Source: Levilactobacillus yonginensis (GTDB lineage: Bacteria > Bacillota > Bacilli > Lactobacillales > Lactobacillaceae). From it: a stretch of 64,000 bases of DNA. The stretch covers positions 2,294,001 through 2,358,000 of the forward strand of contig NZ_OZ061549.1 of assembly GCF_964065165.1 (NCBI RefSeq), given 5' to 3'. Shown in pieces: positions 50,181 through 60,484 of this stretch. The translations under genes were made by a program, and so were the position numbers. The notes below the pieces were generated by a model. It worked only from the letters and a program-made list of their open reading frames with translations, searched no databases and was not told the DNA's origin. Each line of letters begins with the position of its first letter. The stretch's first letter is position 1.

Positions 50181-51914
50181 ATGAGTTGGCAAGAAAATTA
50201 TCAGGTTTGGCAACAACAACCAACCATGATTCCTTACATTAAAAAAGAATTGACCGCCATTGCGGACGATGATGATGCCTTAAAGGCCGCTTTCACAGCA
50301 CCCATGAGTTTTGGGACCGCTGGGATGCGTGGTGTGATGGGGCCTGGAATTGGCCAGATGAACGTTTACACTGTTCGGCAAGCAACTGAAGGGGTAGCCC
50401 GGTACTTAGATACGTTGGATGACGCTACGAAGCAACAGGGAGTCGCCATCAGTTTTGACTCCCGGTACCATTCCACTGAGTTTGCACACGAGGCCGCTCA
50501 CGTTTTAGGGGCGCACCACATTCCTAGTTTTGTTTTCGATGACATGCGGCCAACGCCCGAACTGTCGTTTGCTGTGCGTCATCTGCATACGGCAATGGGA
50601 ATCATGATTACCGCTAGCCATAACCCTAAGCAATACAACGGGTTTAAAATCTATGGGCCAGATGGTGGTCAGATGCCACCTAAGGCTTCCGACATGATTA
50701 CTGATTTTGTTCGATCTGCTAAGGACGTCTTTGCCATTGAAGTGGCCGACGAACAAGAATTACGGGCCAATAAGACCTTACAGATTATTGGTGAAAACGT
50801 TGATCAACCTTACCTGAAGAACGTTGAGAGTGTGACGATCAACGCCGATCTCGTTCACAGTGTTGGGAAGACCATGAAATTGATCTACACACCATTGCAT
50901 GGGACTGGGAAAGTTATCGGTGAGCGAGCATTACGTGGCGCCGGGTTTGAAAACTTTACCATGGTGCCTGAACAAGCAATTGCCGATCCCGAATTTCCAA
51001 CGGTCCCATTTCCAAACCCTGAGTTTTCTCAGGCCTTTGATATGGCGATTGCCTTAGGAAAAAAGGAAGGTGCTGACCTGTTAGTCGCTACTGATCCTGA
51101 CGCCGACCGGTTAGGTGCCGCTGTTCGTCAACCTAATGGGGATTACCAACTGTTGACGGGGAACCAAATTGCTTCCATTTTGTTGGCTTACATTTTGAAG
51201 GCTCGCAAAGCAGCTGGGCAATTACCTGCTGACAGTCGTGTGGTGAAGTCCATCGTTTCTACTGAGTTGGCCACCAAGATTGCGGCTGCTTATGGTGTTG
51301 AAATGAAGAACGTGCTGACCGGGTTCAAGTTTATTGCGGAGCAAATCCACCAATACGAAACCAATCACGACCACACCTTCCTATTTGGCTTTGAGGAAAG
51401 TTATGGTTACTTGATCAAACCATTCGTTCGTGACAAGGATGCCATTCAGTCAACGGTTCTGTTGGCTGAAGTGGCGGCCGACTACAAGCAACGGGGGATG
51501 ACCCTGTACGATGGTATTGAGGAACTCTACGCGACTTACGGCTACTTTGCTGAAAAGACGACGTTCGAAGAATTCCCTGGTGTCGATGGTGCCGACCAGA
51601 TGGCTCATTTGATGAGTGAATTCAGAGAAAACGCGCCAAAGTCCTTTGGCGATAGCAGTATTGACGAAGTGGAAGACTTCTCGACCAGTTTGAAGACGGC
51701 AGCTGATGGTACGACCAGCAAGATTGATCTGCCACAGTCTAACGTTTTAAAGTACTGGCTCAGTGATGGTACTTGGATCTGCATCCGGCCTTCTGGGACG
51801 GAACCTAAGGTCAAGTTCTACATTGGGACCAGTGACAAGACCGATGCCGCTGCCCAAGCTCGTTTGGCAACTTACGAACAGGCTTTGAAGGCGTACGTCG
51901 ACTCCGTTAAATAA
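50181..51914 (+). CDS. pgm: Phosphoglucomutase (alpha-D-phosphohexomutase family)
   Basis: 577 residues. The phosphoserine loop is ITASHNPK (Ser146), the metal loop DPDADRLG (about 309-316), the sugar loop GFEESYGY and the phosphate loop RPSGTEPKVKFYI. It converts glucose-1-P from the Leloir pathway to glucose-6-P, which fits its operon with galM. AGGGAG before ATG 50181. Confidence 0.94.
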   Translation: MSWQENYQVWQQQPTMIPYIKKELTAIADDDDALKAAFTAPMSFGTAGMRGVMGPGIGQMNVYTVRQATEGVARYLDTLDDATKQQGVAISFDSRYHSTEFAHEAAHVLGAHHIPSFVFDDMRPTPELSFAVRHLHTAMGIMITASHNPKQYNGFKIYGPDGGQMPPKASDMITDFVRSAKDVFAIEVADEQELRANKTLQIIGENVDQPYLKNVESVTINADLVHSVGKTMKLIYTPLHGTGKVIGERALRGAGFENFTMVPEQAIADPEFPTVPFPNPEFSQAFDMAIALGKKEGADLLVATDPDADRLGAAVRQPNGDYQLLTGNQIASILLAYILKARKAAGQLPADSRVVKSIVSTELATKIAAAYGVEMKNVLTGFKFIAEQIHQYETNHDHTFLFGFEESYGYLIKPFVRDKDAIQSTVLLAEVAADYKQRGMTLYDGIEELYATYGYFAEKTTFEEFPGVDGADQMAHLMSEFRENAPKSFGDSSIDEVEDFSTSLKTAADGTTSKIDLPQSNVLKYWLSDGTWICIRPSGTEPKVKFYIGTSDKTDAAAQARLATYEQALKAYVDSVK

Positions 51915-51922
51915 GATTTGCG

Positions 51923-51973
51923 AAAAAGGTGTGTCAGCGCGATAAATTTTTATCGTGCTGATTCACCTTTTTA
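51923..51973 (+). terminator. Terminator of galM-pgm
   Basis: AAAAAGGTG.GTCAGC.CGATAAA / TTTATCG.GCTGATTCACCTTTTT long stem with a T-run. Confidence 0.82.
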
Positions 51974-52293
51974 TTTAGTTTAGAAGCTGTCCATTTTTGA
52001 AATTAAATGGGATAGTGGCTGAAATGATTAAAGCGATACCATTTGGATGAGATCAGGCTTCATCTCGTGAAATAATTCATTTTGAACTAGCCTGCCAATA
52101 GCCATTGAATTAAAGTGAAGATTATAGAACCTATAATCCAAGCAAATTGAACTGAAAATGGGGCCCAATAGGGACTTGTAATTTCTGCAGAAACTCTTTA
52201 AAATGTTTATGTGAGTTGCTTACAAGGGCAACTAGCTTGATGAAAGTTATTTAGATTGTTAAAAAACATTCAAGGGATAAGAGGTAGAGATCA
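51974..52293. other. 320-bp stretch with a possible membrane-gene remnant
   Basis: No intact gene on either strand. On the reverse strand, 52087-52200 reads as about 36 residues ending in a hydrophobic helix (VQFAWIIGSIIFTLIQWLLAG) but has no start codon, consistent with a decayed membrane gene. The final 100 bases hold the promoter of the next small gene. Confidence 0.3.
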
Positions 52294-52539
52294 ATGGCTA
52301 AGAACAGTAAGAAGTTAACGTTGGACCCCGCTAAGTTTGCTGCTGCCGTGTTAGGTGGGAACGAACAACGCTCAGATGAAGAAAACAAGGTATACATCAA
52401 ACGTCAATTGACGCTTTACTTGGAATCCGAACTGTTAGCACAAGATTTCAACAACTTAGAAGAATCAGCTTTTGATATGGCCAAGTCCCAAAAGCGTGAA
52501 GAAGTCCTGTCTAAGATTATTGAACACCGTTATCACTAA
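52294..52539 (+). CDS. Small unknown protein, tandem paralogue 1
   Basis: 81 residues. After a variable start (MAKNSKKLTLDP), the blocks AAVLGGNEQ, YIKRQLTLYLES, LLAQDFNNLEES and LSKIIEHRYH recur in the gene at 52939 with roughly 70% identity by eye. No Cys, signal or membrane segment; mostly helical. AAGAGG before ATG 52294 and a strong terminator after it. Family not recognised. Its place between pgm and the sugar symporter suggests a role in galactose use. Confidence 0.78.
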   Translation: MAKNSKKLTLDPAKFAAAVLGGNEQRSDEENKVYIKRQLTLYLESELLAQDFNNLEESAFDMAKSQKREEVLSKIIEHRYH

Positions 52540-52593
52540 GCAATGATTGCTGTTGCTTCTTCGTTAGGAAATAGCAGGTAGATAATTGTGAAA

Positions 52594-52642
52594 GCAGAAA
52601 AGGTACCGCACAATTTGGTGTGGTACCTTTTCTGCTTTTTTT
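52594..52642 (+). terminator. Strong terminator after tandem paralogue 1
   Basis: GCAGAAAAGGTACC.CAC / GTG.GGTACCTTTTCTGC, followed by seven T. Confidence 0.9.
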
Positions 52643-52748
52643 GGAAATGGATTTTCAAAACTGTGATGGCGAAAGTTAACTTGAAAAGCAGAGCTGGATG
52701 TGAAAAGGGTTTACTCACGCATTTACTAAAATTTTTATCATAGAAAAA

Positions 52749-52760
52749 GCAACCGGTTGC
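52749..52760. promoter_or_regulatory. GCAACCGGTTGC palindrome, candidate LacI-family operator
   Basis: A perfect 12-bp palindrome with a CG centre, flanked by A/T (AAAGCAACCGGTTGCAATG), in the upstream region of the second small gene and the symporter. Just upstream, 52722-52731 carries TTTACTAAAA, which resembles the gal half-site. Confidence 0.45.
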
Positions 52761-52853
52761 AATGTGACTGTAACGGCTAAAGACACCTTTTTAAGTGTAT
52801 CAGTGAGCATTGAAAGAGGTTGCAATTTTTAATGGATGTCCTTAGAATAACAA

Positions 52854-52868
52854 TGTAAAGCGCTTACA
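52854..52868. promoter_or_regulatory. cre-like site upstream of tandem paralogue 2
   Basis: TGTAAAGCGCTTACA, a near palindrome matching the CcpA cre core (AAGCGCTT). It lies about 70 bases before the ATG at 52939. Confidence 0.55.
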
Positions 52869-52938
52869 TTTAACTAAAACGTTAGCGCAGTTTTACCGGT
52901 CTAGTTAAACTATATTGGAAGATATGAGGTGTTTATAG

Positions 52939-53187
52939 ATGGCTGCAAAGCAGGATGACAAGATTACTTTAGATCCCGTTGAGTTTGCTTCCGCTGTATT
53001 GGGGGGCAACGCACAGAAGCCTGGTGAAGAGAACAAGTTGTACATCAAACGGCAACTGACCCTTTACTTGGAAGCAACACTATTGGCTAAGGATTTCAAT
53101 GGTCTTGAGGAATCACAATTCGATATGGCTAAGGCGCAACAGCGTGAAGCGGTTCTTTCCAAGATTATTGAACATCGTTATCACTAA
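52939..53187 (+). CDS. Small unknown protein, tandem paralogue 2
   Basis: 82 residues, paralogous to the gene at 52294 (shared ASAVLGGNAQ, LYIKRQLTLYLEA, LLAKDFNGLEES, LSKIIEHRYH). TGAGGTG upstream of ATG 52939. It ends 56 bases before the symporter start with no terminator between, so it is probably co-transcribed with it. Function unknown. Confidence 0.78.
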   Translation: MAAKQDDKITLDPVEFASAVLGGNAQKPGEENKLYIKRQLTLYLEATLLAKDFNGLEESQFDMAKAQQREAVLSKIIEHRYH

Positions 53188-53243
53188 TGTTGTTGTGAAT
53201 TAACTATCAGGGGTAGAACCCGTTGAAAGGTGTGAAGGAAACA

Positions 53244-54671
53244 ATGGTTAAGCAATATCTATCATATGCTTTAGGGGCGTTCGGACATGATGCCTTCTAT
53301 GCAACACTTAATACTTATTTTGCTATTTTTGTTACTAGTGCCCTGTTCGTTGGGAACGGCGCGGCTGCTGAAGCTGGGATCGTTACCACGATGGTTGTTG
53401 TTATTCGGTTAATTGAAATTGCTTTTGACCCGATGATTGGTGGGATGGTTGATAACACCAATACGAAGTTTGGGAAATTCAAACCCTGGATTTTAATTGG
53501 GGCCATCGTCAGTTCCGTTGGGATTATGTTGATGTTCTCCAGCCTGTTCGGGTTGGCTGACAGCAACACGTCGATTTACTTCTTGCTCTTCGGTATCGTG
53601 TTTGTCATTATGGATATCTTCTATTCATTTAAAGATATTGCCTTTTGGTCCATGTTACCTGCATTAAGTGTTGATTCTAAGGTTCGTAACAAGTTCGGGA
53701 CGATTGGTCGTTTCGGTTCAACCTTAGGTTCTCAAGGGGTTATCATTGTGGTTACCCCATTAGTTATCTACTTCTCACAAACCTTCTCAGGTACTCACGG
53801 AAGTACACAAACTCGTGCTGGTTGGTTAGGATTTGCTATCGTGATTGGTTTAGTTTCGTTCCTGGGTGCTTTAGCAACCTTCTTCGGAACTAAGGAACAA
53901 ACAAGCTTAATTCGTGAAAACACTGAAAAGACCCGCTTCCGTGACGTCTTCAAAGTTATTGGTGAAAATGACCAACTGATGTGGTTAGGGTTCTCATACT
54001 TACTGTTTGCCTTAAGCTACGTTGTTACGAACTCACTGTTGATTTACTACTTCCGTTACGTTATTGGCAACGCTGCCGCTTATAGTTTGATTGGGGTAAT
54101 TACCGCTATCTTAGGGATTATCTCAGTTCCACTGTTCCCAATCATTGTTTCCAAGATTACTCGGAAGGGTGTCTACATTGGTGGGATTTGCATGATGTTA
54201 GTCGGTTACATTCTGTTTATGCTGGCCGGTACCAACACAATCATGATGTACATTGCCGATGCTATCTTCTTCTTCCCATACCCAATGATCTTCTTGGCCG
54301 CCTTGATGACGATCACTGATAGTGTTGAATATGGGCAATGGAAGAACGGTACGCGGAACGAATCCGTTACCTTGTCTGTTCGTCCATTGATTGATAAATT
54401 AGCTGGGGCCTTCTCAACTGGGATCGTTGTTATTGCCGCTGTCCACTCAGGGATGACTGGTAATGCCAAGCCTAGCGATATCACTTCTCACGGGATGTTT
54501 ATCTTCCATTCATTCATCTTCTACATGCCAATGATCTTATTGATCGTTGCTGCCTTGATCTACCAATTCAAGATTGTGCTATCTGAAAAGAAGCATGCTG
54601 AAATTGTGCGTGAACTTGAAACGAAGTTGGAAACCGAAAAGGAAGAGGAAGAAGAAGCCGAATCCAAGTAA
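53244..54671 (+). CDS. GPH-family sugar:cation symporter, probably galactose
   Basis: 475 residues, 12 helices. FGHDAFYATLNTYFAIFVTS, VIRLIEIAFDPMIGGMVDNTNTKFGKFKPW (residues about 57-86) and the GPH pattern of paired basic loops are typical. It lacks the C-terminal IIA domain of LacS; the tail is a short Glu-rich helix (KLETEKEEEEEAESK). ATG 53244 follows GAAGGAA. Cluster position between pgm and galK supports galactose or a galactoside as substrate. Confidence 0.88.
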   Translation: MVKQYLSYALGAFGHDAFYATLNTYFAIFVTSALFVGNGAAAEAGIVTTMVVVIRLIEIAFDPMIGGMVDNTNTKFGKFKPWILIGAIVSSVGIMLMFSSLFGLADSNTSIYFLLFGIVFVIMDIFYSFKDIAFWSMLPALSVDSKVRNKFGTIGRFGSTLGSQGVIIVVTPLVIYFSQTFSGTHGSTQTRAGWLGFAIVIGLVSFLGALATFFGTKEQTSLIRENTEKTRFRDVFKVIGENDQLMWLGFSYLLFALSYVVTNSLLIYYFRYVIGNAAAYSLIGVITAILGIISVPLFPIIVSKITRKGVYIGGICMMLVGYILFMLAGTNTIMMYIADAIFFFPYPMIFLAALMTITDSVEYGQWKNGTRNESVTLSVRPLIDKLAGAFSTGIVVIAAVHSGMTGNAKPSDITSHGMFIFHSFIFYMPMILLIVAALIYQFKIVLSEKKHAEIVRELETKLETEKEEEEEAESK

Positions 54672-54687
54672 TACGTTAATGTATCAG

Positions 54688-54720
54688 GGCCTCAGGTGAA
54701 AGTGCCTGAGGCTTTTATTT
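54688..54720 (+). terminator. Terminator of the symporter gene
   Basis: GCCTCAGG/CCTGAGGC stem followed by TTTTATTT. Confidence 0.82.
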
Positions 54721-54728
54721 AAGAGCAA

Positions 54729-54742
54729 AGAAAGCGCTTTAA
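54729..54742. promoter_or_regulatory. cre-like site upstream of galK
   Basis: AGAAAGCGCTTTAA contains the palindromic cre core AAAGCGCTTT and agrees with the consensus at 12 of 14 positions. It lies directly upstream of the -35 box. Confidence 0.6.
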
Positions 54743-54748
54743 AATTAA

Positions 54749-54777
54749 TTGACAAGGCCGCTAAAAGCGACTATGAT
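54749..54777 (+). promoter_or_regulatory. galK promoter
   Basis: TTGACA (54749-54754), 17-base spacer, TATGAT (54772-54777). Transcription would begin near 54784, inside the putative GalR operator. Confidence 0.75.
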
Positions 54778-54782
54778 AATTG

Positions 54783-54798
54783 TAGTAAAGTTTTACTA
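54783..54798. promoter_or_regulatory. Candidate GalR operator at the galK start site
   Basis: TAGTAAAGTTTTACTA, a 16-base near-palindrome made of the same half-sites seen upstream of galM. Its position on the start site suits repression by a LacI-type protein. Confidence 0.65.
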
Positions 54799-54824
54799 AA
54801 AAATTTATTAAGGAGTTAATCGCC

Positions 54825-55994
54825 ATGGATTTCGCCAGCTTAGCATCTGAATACCAAGAACAATTTAACGTTGCACCAGAACGGGTCTTCTTCTCACCAG
54901 GACGAATCAACCTGATTGGTGAATACACTGACTTCAACGGTGGTCACGTTTTCCCAGCCGCTATCAGTATGGGGACTTACGCCGCATACTCAGCACGAGA
55001 CGACAAGCAATTCCGCGTTTACTCCGCAAACGTTCCTGACGCTGGCGTATTGACGTTCTCACTGGATAACTTAGCCTTCAACAAGGCTGACAATTGGGCC
55101 AACTACCTGAAGGGGATGTTGTTCGAATTAGCCAAGCAGAATTTGACCATCGATCATGGGTTTGACCTCTTCGTTCACGGGAACTTGCCAGATGCTTCTG
55201 GTTTGTCCTCATCAGCTTCAATGGAAATGTTGATGGGCGAGATTCTTCACGCCGCATACGGCATGAAGCTAGACGAAGTTGAGATGGTTAAAGTCGGTCA
55301 ACAAGTTGAAAATGACTACTTTGGCTTGAATACTGGGATTATGGATCAATTCGCTATTGGTATGGGTAAAAAGGACCAAGCTATCCTGTTAGATACCAAT
55401 ACTATGGATTACGAATACGCACCCCTAGACTTGGGCGACAACGTTGTGGTTATCATGAACACCAAGAAGCGTCGTGAACTGACCGACTCCAAGTACAACG
55501 AACGGCGGGCTGAATGTGAAGAAGCCTTACGTCGTTTGCAAACGAAGTTGGACATCAAGACGTTGGGTGACTTAAACGAGGATCAATTCGACCAAAACGC
55601 TTACCTGATCAACGATGAAACGCTGATCAAGCGTGCGCGTCACGCTGTCTTCGAAAACCAACGGACGTTAAAGGCATTTGCCGCTCTGCAAAAGAGTGAC
55701 TTAAAGAGCTTTGGCGAATTGATCAACGCTTCTCACGTTTCCTTGCACTACGACTTTGAAGTTACGGGTAAAGAATTGGATACGTTGGTTGAAACGGCTT
55801 GGAAACAACCTGGTGTCTTAGGTGCCCGGATGACTGGTGCTGGCTTCGGTGGTTGTGCCATTGCTATCGTTAAGAAGGCTAACGTTGAAGACTTCGAAGC
55901 TAAGGTTGGTAAGGTCTACGAAGACACTATCGGCCATCCAGCAGAATTCTACGTCGCAGAAATTGCTGACGGTCCTGCCGAATTACAAAAATAA
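54825..55994 (+). CDS. galK: Galactokinase
   Basis: Phosphorylates galactose at C1. 389 residues of the GHMP family. The N-terminal signature is RINLIGEYTDFNGGHVFP (about 26-43), the ATP loop PDASGLSSSASMEM (about 125-138), and the third motif GARMTGAGFGGCAIA. AAGGAG before ATG 54825. First gene of galK-galE-galT-galR, although a 222-base gap separates it from galE. Confidence 0.97.
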   Translation: MDFASLASEYQEQFNVAPERVFFSPGRINLIGEYTDFNGGHVFPAAISMGTYAAYSARDDKQFRVYSANVPDAGVLTFSLDNLAFNKADNWANYLKGMLFELAKQNLTIDHGFDLFVHGNLPDASGLSSSASMEMLMGEILHAAYGMKLDEVEMVKVGQQVENDYFGLNTGIMDQFAIGMGKKDQAILLDTNTMDYEYAPLDLGDNVVVIMNTKKRRELTDSKYNERRAECEEALRRLQTKLDIKTLGDLNEDQFDQNAYLINDETLIKRARHAVFENQRTLKAFAALQKSDLKSFGELINASHVSLHYDFEVTGKELDTLVETAWKQPGVLGARMTGAGFGGCAIAIVKKANVEDFEAKVGKVYEDTIGHPAEFYVAEIADGPAELQK

Positions 55995-56216
55995 CTAATT
56001 CGTTTGCCGTCTACGACAAGCAGGACACTGTGAATTCGTTGTTCTGACTGTTGAATGAAGTGGTTCAAAATAACGGTTGCGTAATGTCGTCAGTGGCAAA
56101 ATACGCGAGCACCTAACGCTGGTGTTGACTGTCACAATTTATTTAACCAATTAACGAATAATCATAAGTAGCGTAAAGTTATTAATGAAACAAAACATAA
56201 GAGGAGGAATTGATCA

Positions 56217-57224
56217 ATGACAGTTTTAGTCTTAGGTGGTGCCGGTTATATCGGTTCCCATGCAGTCGATCGTTTAATTAGTAAGGGTTATGATGTAGCC
56301 GTTGTCGATAATTTGGTAACGGGACACCGGGCCGCAGTGAATAAAAAAGCACGGTTCTACGAAGGGGACTTGCACGACCAGAAGTTCCTGAACGATGTCT
56401 TTGACAAGGAAGATATTGAAGGGGTTATGCACTTTGCTGCCTTCTCCATCGTGCCTGAATCCATGGAAAAGCCTTTGAAGTACTTTGATAACAACACTGC
56501 TGGGATGGTTTCTTTATTGGAAGTCATGAACAAGCACAACGTTAAGCGAATCGTCTTCTCTTCAACCGCGGCAACTTACGGTGAACCTAAGCAGATTCCT
56601 ATCAAGGAAACTGACCCACAAATCCCAACCAACCCTTACGGTGAAAGTAAGTTGATGATGGAAAAGATTATGGGCTGGTCTGACAAGGCTTACGGTATTA
56701 AGTTTGTTGCCCTACGTTACTTCAACGTGGCTGGTGCTAAGGAAGATGGGAGCATTGGTGAAGATCACCATCCCGAAACCCACTTGGTTCCAATTATCTT
56801 GCAGGTTGCCGCTGGCGAACGGAAAGAACTTTCCATCTTTGGTAGTGACTACCCAACGAAAGACGGGACTAACGTTCGGGACTACGTTCACGTCGTTGAC
56901 TTGGCCGATGCCCACATTTTAGCTCTGGAATATCTGAAGGCTGGCAATGACAGCAATGCCTTCAACCTGGGCTCTTCAACTGGTTTCTCCAACAAAGAAA
57001 TGTTGGAAGCCGCTCGGAAGGTTACTGGTAAGGAAATTCCTGCTAAGATGGCACCACGCCGTGCCGGTGATCCTAGCACGTTGATTGCCGCCAGTGACAA
57101 GGCCCGTGAAGTCTTGAACTGGAAGCCACAGTTTGACAACGTCGAAGATATTATTCGGACCGCTTGGAACTGGAAGCAAACGCATCCACAAGGTTATAAC
57201 GATCGGACCGAGGAGACGAAGTAA
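56217..57224 (+). CDS. galE: UDP-glucose 4-epimerase
   Basis: 335 residues. NAD site GGAGYIGSH (about 7-15), STAATYGEP and the catalytic [12 protein letters not shown] (Tyr-x3-Lys). Regenerates UDP-glucose from UDP-galactose. GAGGAGGA before ATG 56217. galT follows after two bases. The 222 bases upstream hold no terminator I can see, so read-through from galK is likely. Confidence 0.96.
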   Translation: MTVLVLGGAGYIGSHAVDRLISKGYDVAVVDNLVTGHRAAVNKKARFYEGDLHDQKFLNDVFDKEDIEGVMHFAAFSIVPESMEKPLKYFDNNTAGMVSLLEVMNKHNVKRIVFSSTAATYGEPKQIPIKETDPQIPTNPYGESKLMMEKIMGWSDKAYGIKFVALRYFNVAGAKEDGSIGEDHHPETHLVPIILQVAAGERKELSIFGSDYPTKDGTNVRDYVHVVDLADAHILALEYLKAGNDSNAFNLGSSTGFSNKEMLEAARKVTGKEIPAKMAPRRAGDPSTLIAASDKAREVLNWKPQFDNVEDIIRTAWNWKQTHPQGYNDRTEETK

Positions 57225-57226
57225 TT

Positions 57227-58690
57227 ATGGCTAAAGACACAATTCAAACTTTCATTGATCACATTGTTTCCTCGCCAGCACCCTACACGGAGCTGGACCG
57301 TCAGTACGTGACGAACCGTATTTTTGCCTTGATTGGCGATGGTGTTGCTGCTCAAGCAACTTCTGATGAACCCATCGACTTGGTCAATGCAATGATTCAA
57401 ACGGCCGTTGACCACGGTAAGATTGAAGATTCTCCGAGTCCTAAGGAGATTCTTGAATCAGAACTGATGGACTTCATGACGCCGCTTCCTTCAGCCCTCA
57501 ACCGGGGGTTCTGGGACCGGTATCAACAGAGTCCTAGTGCCGCAACTGATTGGTTCTATCAATTAAGTCAAAATAACAATTACATCAAGACGCGTAACAT
57601 TGCTAAAAATGTGGTCTTTCCAGCGAAGACACCAGCTGGTGAATTAGAAATCACCATCAACCTGTCTAAGCCCGAAAAGGATCCTAAGGCGATTGCTGCT
57701 GCCTTGACACAGAAGAAGACCAGTTACCCGTTGGATCAACTTTGCATGACCAACGAAGGGTACTTGGGCCGTTTAGGTTATCCAGCCCGTAGCAACCATC
57801 GGATTATCCGGATGATGCTGGGTGGAGAAACTTGGGGCTTCCAGTACTCCCCATACGCTTATTTCTCTGAACACGCCATTTTCTTAGCCAAGGAACATCG
57901 GCCAATGGTGATCAACCAACACACATTTACCAACTTGTTGGAAATCGTGCGGACACTACCAACTTACTTTGTTGGCAGTAACGCCGACCTGCCCATCGTT
58001 GGGGGATCTATGCTGACTCACGACCATTATCAAGGTGGGAAGCACGACTTTCCAATGATGAAGGCCCCTATCGACCGGAAGATTGACTTGGGTGTGGCTG
58101 GCGTGACAGCTGGGGTCGTTAACTGGCCGATGACTGATATTCGGTTAAGCGGGGCTCAACCGGAACCACTGATCAATGCCGCAACCAAGGTCTTGAACAG
58201 CTGGATCGGTTACTCCGATGAATCTGTTGACGTTCGGGCCTACACGGGTGATACGCGTCATCATACCATTACGCCAATTGCGTACCGTGACGGTGACGAC
58301 TACGTTCTGGATTTAGTCCTGCGAGACAACCAGACGTCAGACAAGTATCCGGATGGTATCTTCCATCCGCACCAGGATGTTCAACACATCAAGAAGGAAA
58401 ATATTGGCTTGATCGAAGTCATGGGTCGCGCTATTTTACCGGCACGGCTGAAGAGTGAAATGGCAGAAGTCACGAAGTACTTGATTGACCAACCAAACAA
58501 CATTGCGGACATGCATAAAGCGTGGGCTGACAAGATCAAGCAGGACCACCAACTGACGGCAGAGAACGTCACTGAAGTCTTGCACCAAGAAATTGGGAAC
58601 GTCTTTGCTCGGGTCCTGGCGGATGCTGGGGTCTTCAAACGTGATGCGACTGGTCAAGCTGCATTGGATAAGTTTATTGCTCAAATTTAG
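57227..58690 (+). CDS. galT: UDP-glucose--hexose-1-phosphate uridylyltransferase, class II
   Basis: 487 residues, the Firmicutes-type GalT that differs from the E. coli form. MLTHDHYQGGKHDFPMMKAP (about 263-282) and RDGDDYVLDLVLRDNQTSD are typical. It exchanges galactose-1-P for glucose-1-P on UDP. GAGGAG lies within the end of galE, implying coupled translation. Confidence 0.95.
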   Translation: MAKDTIQTFIDHIVSSPAPYTELDRQYVTNRIFALIGDGVAAQATSDEPIDLVNAMIQTAVDHGKIEDSPSPKEILESELMDFMTPLPSALNRGFWDRYQQSPSAATDWFYQLSQNNNYIKTRNIAKNVVFPAKTPAGELEITINLSKPEKDPKAIAAALTQKKTSYPLDQLCMTNEGYLGRLGYPARSNHRIIRMMLGGETWGFQYSPYAYFSEHAIFLAKEHRPMVINQHTFTNLLEIVRTLPTYFVGSNADLPIVGGSMLTHDHYQGGKHDFPMMKAPIDRKIDLGVAGVTAGVVNWPMTDIRLSGAQPEPLINAATKVLNSWIGYSDESVDVRAYTGDTRHHTITPIAYRDGDDYVLDLVLRDNQTSDKYPDGIFHPHQDVQHIKKENIGLIEVMGRAILPARLKSEMAEVTKYLIDQPNNIADMHKAWADKIKQDHQLTAENVTEVLHQEIGNVFARVLADAGVFKRDATGQAALDKFIAQI

Positions 58691-58708
58691 TGTACAATGG
58701 GTGAATAA

Positions 58709-59734
<1,026 letters not shown>

Positions 59735-59743
59735 ACTGAAATA

Positions 59744-59779
59744 AGAGCGTTTAGGCCAAATTGGTCTGAACGCTCTTTT
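59744..59779 (+). terminator. Terminator of the gal operon
   Basis: AGAGCGTT.AGGCC / GGTCT.AACGCTCT stem followed by TTTT. Confidence 0.82.
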
Positions 59780-60031
59780 GGTGTACGCTGCTGGAATTGT
59801 GCCGCCTTCGGCTACACGGGTGGGACCAGCAAATACAGTATTTGCTAGTGGGTGCAGTCAGGGGTGGCTTGAATCTAGATAAATTCTATCGGTTGAAGCT
59901 GGTCTATTGTGATTGATGAGTTGTTTTGAGAAAATTTTGGCTGTTTTCCTAGAGGAACGTACAAATTAATTTATTCTGATAGTGTTAGGCTAACTTTTAG
60001 TTGTGAGTCAATGTAGCCGGAGGTGGTCCAT
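59780..60031. other. Intergenic stretch between galR and marR-like gene
   Basis: No gene. Contains a perfect hairpin AGCAAATAC-A-GTATTTGCT (59829-59847) without a T-tail. Purpose unknown. Confidence 0.45.
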
Positions 60032-60484
60032 CTAGGACTTCGACTTGCCTGGCAAAGGGGATTCGAGATCAGTGATCCGTTCACTCCAGGTGAGTAGATT
60101 CTCGTAGACAGTTTCCAAATCAGTAGACGCCGTTTCACCGAGTACTTCTTGCCACAAATGTTTCAGCAGGCGGCGAATGCTGCGACTGGCGTCCATACCA
60201 GACTGGGTGATGGTGATCCAGATGGTGCGACGGTCGGTCTGATCGGAGTGCCGTTCGATGTAACCCGCCGTTTCTAGGCGCAACATTTCCCGACTGACGA
60301 GTCCCTTATTGATAGCTAGTTCATTAGAAATTTGTTTGGCCGTAACGCGTTCGTGTTCGCTAATGAAGAGGAGAAAATTGGCGTTACTGGCATTGAGTTC
60401 CGGTAAGGTTAAGTCATGACTGATGGCAGTTTGAAGTCGGCGATGCAGGATGCCAATGAATTTTCCTAGCTGAATAATTTGCAT
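60032..60484 (-). CDS. MarR-family transcriptional regulator
   Basis: 150 residues with a winged helix: TAKQISNELAINKGLVSREMLRLE (recognition helix) and wing RHSDQTDRRTIWITIT. ATG 60484 follows AAAGGAGG; the longer frame crosses that site. Target genes are not evident. It stands divergent from nrdJ with over 440 bases between them. Confidence 0.88.
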   Translation of the reverse strand: MQIIQLGKFIGILHRRLQTAISHDLTLPELNASNANFLLFISEHERVTAKQISNELAINKGLVSREMLRLETAGYIERHSDQTDRRTIWITITQSGMDASRSIRRLLKHLWQEVLGETASTDLETVYENLLTWSERITDLESPLPGKSKS

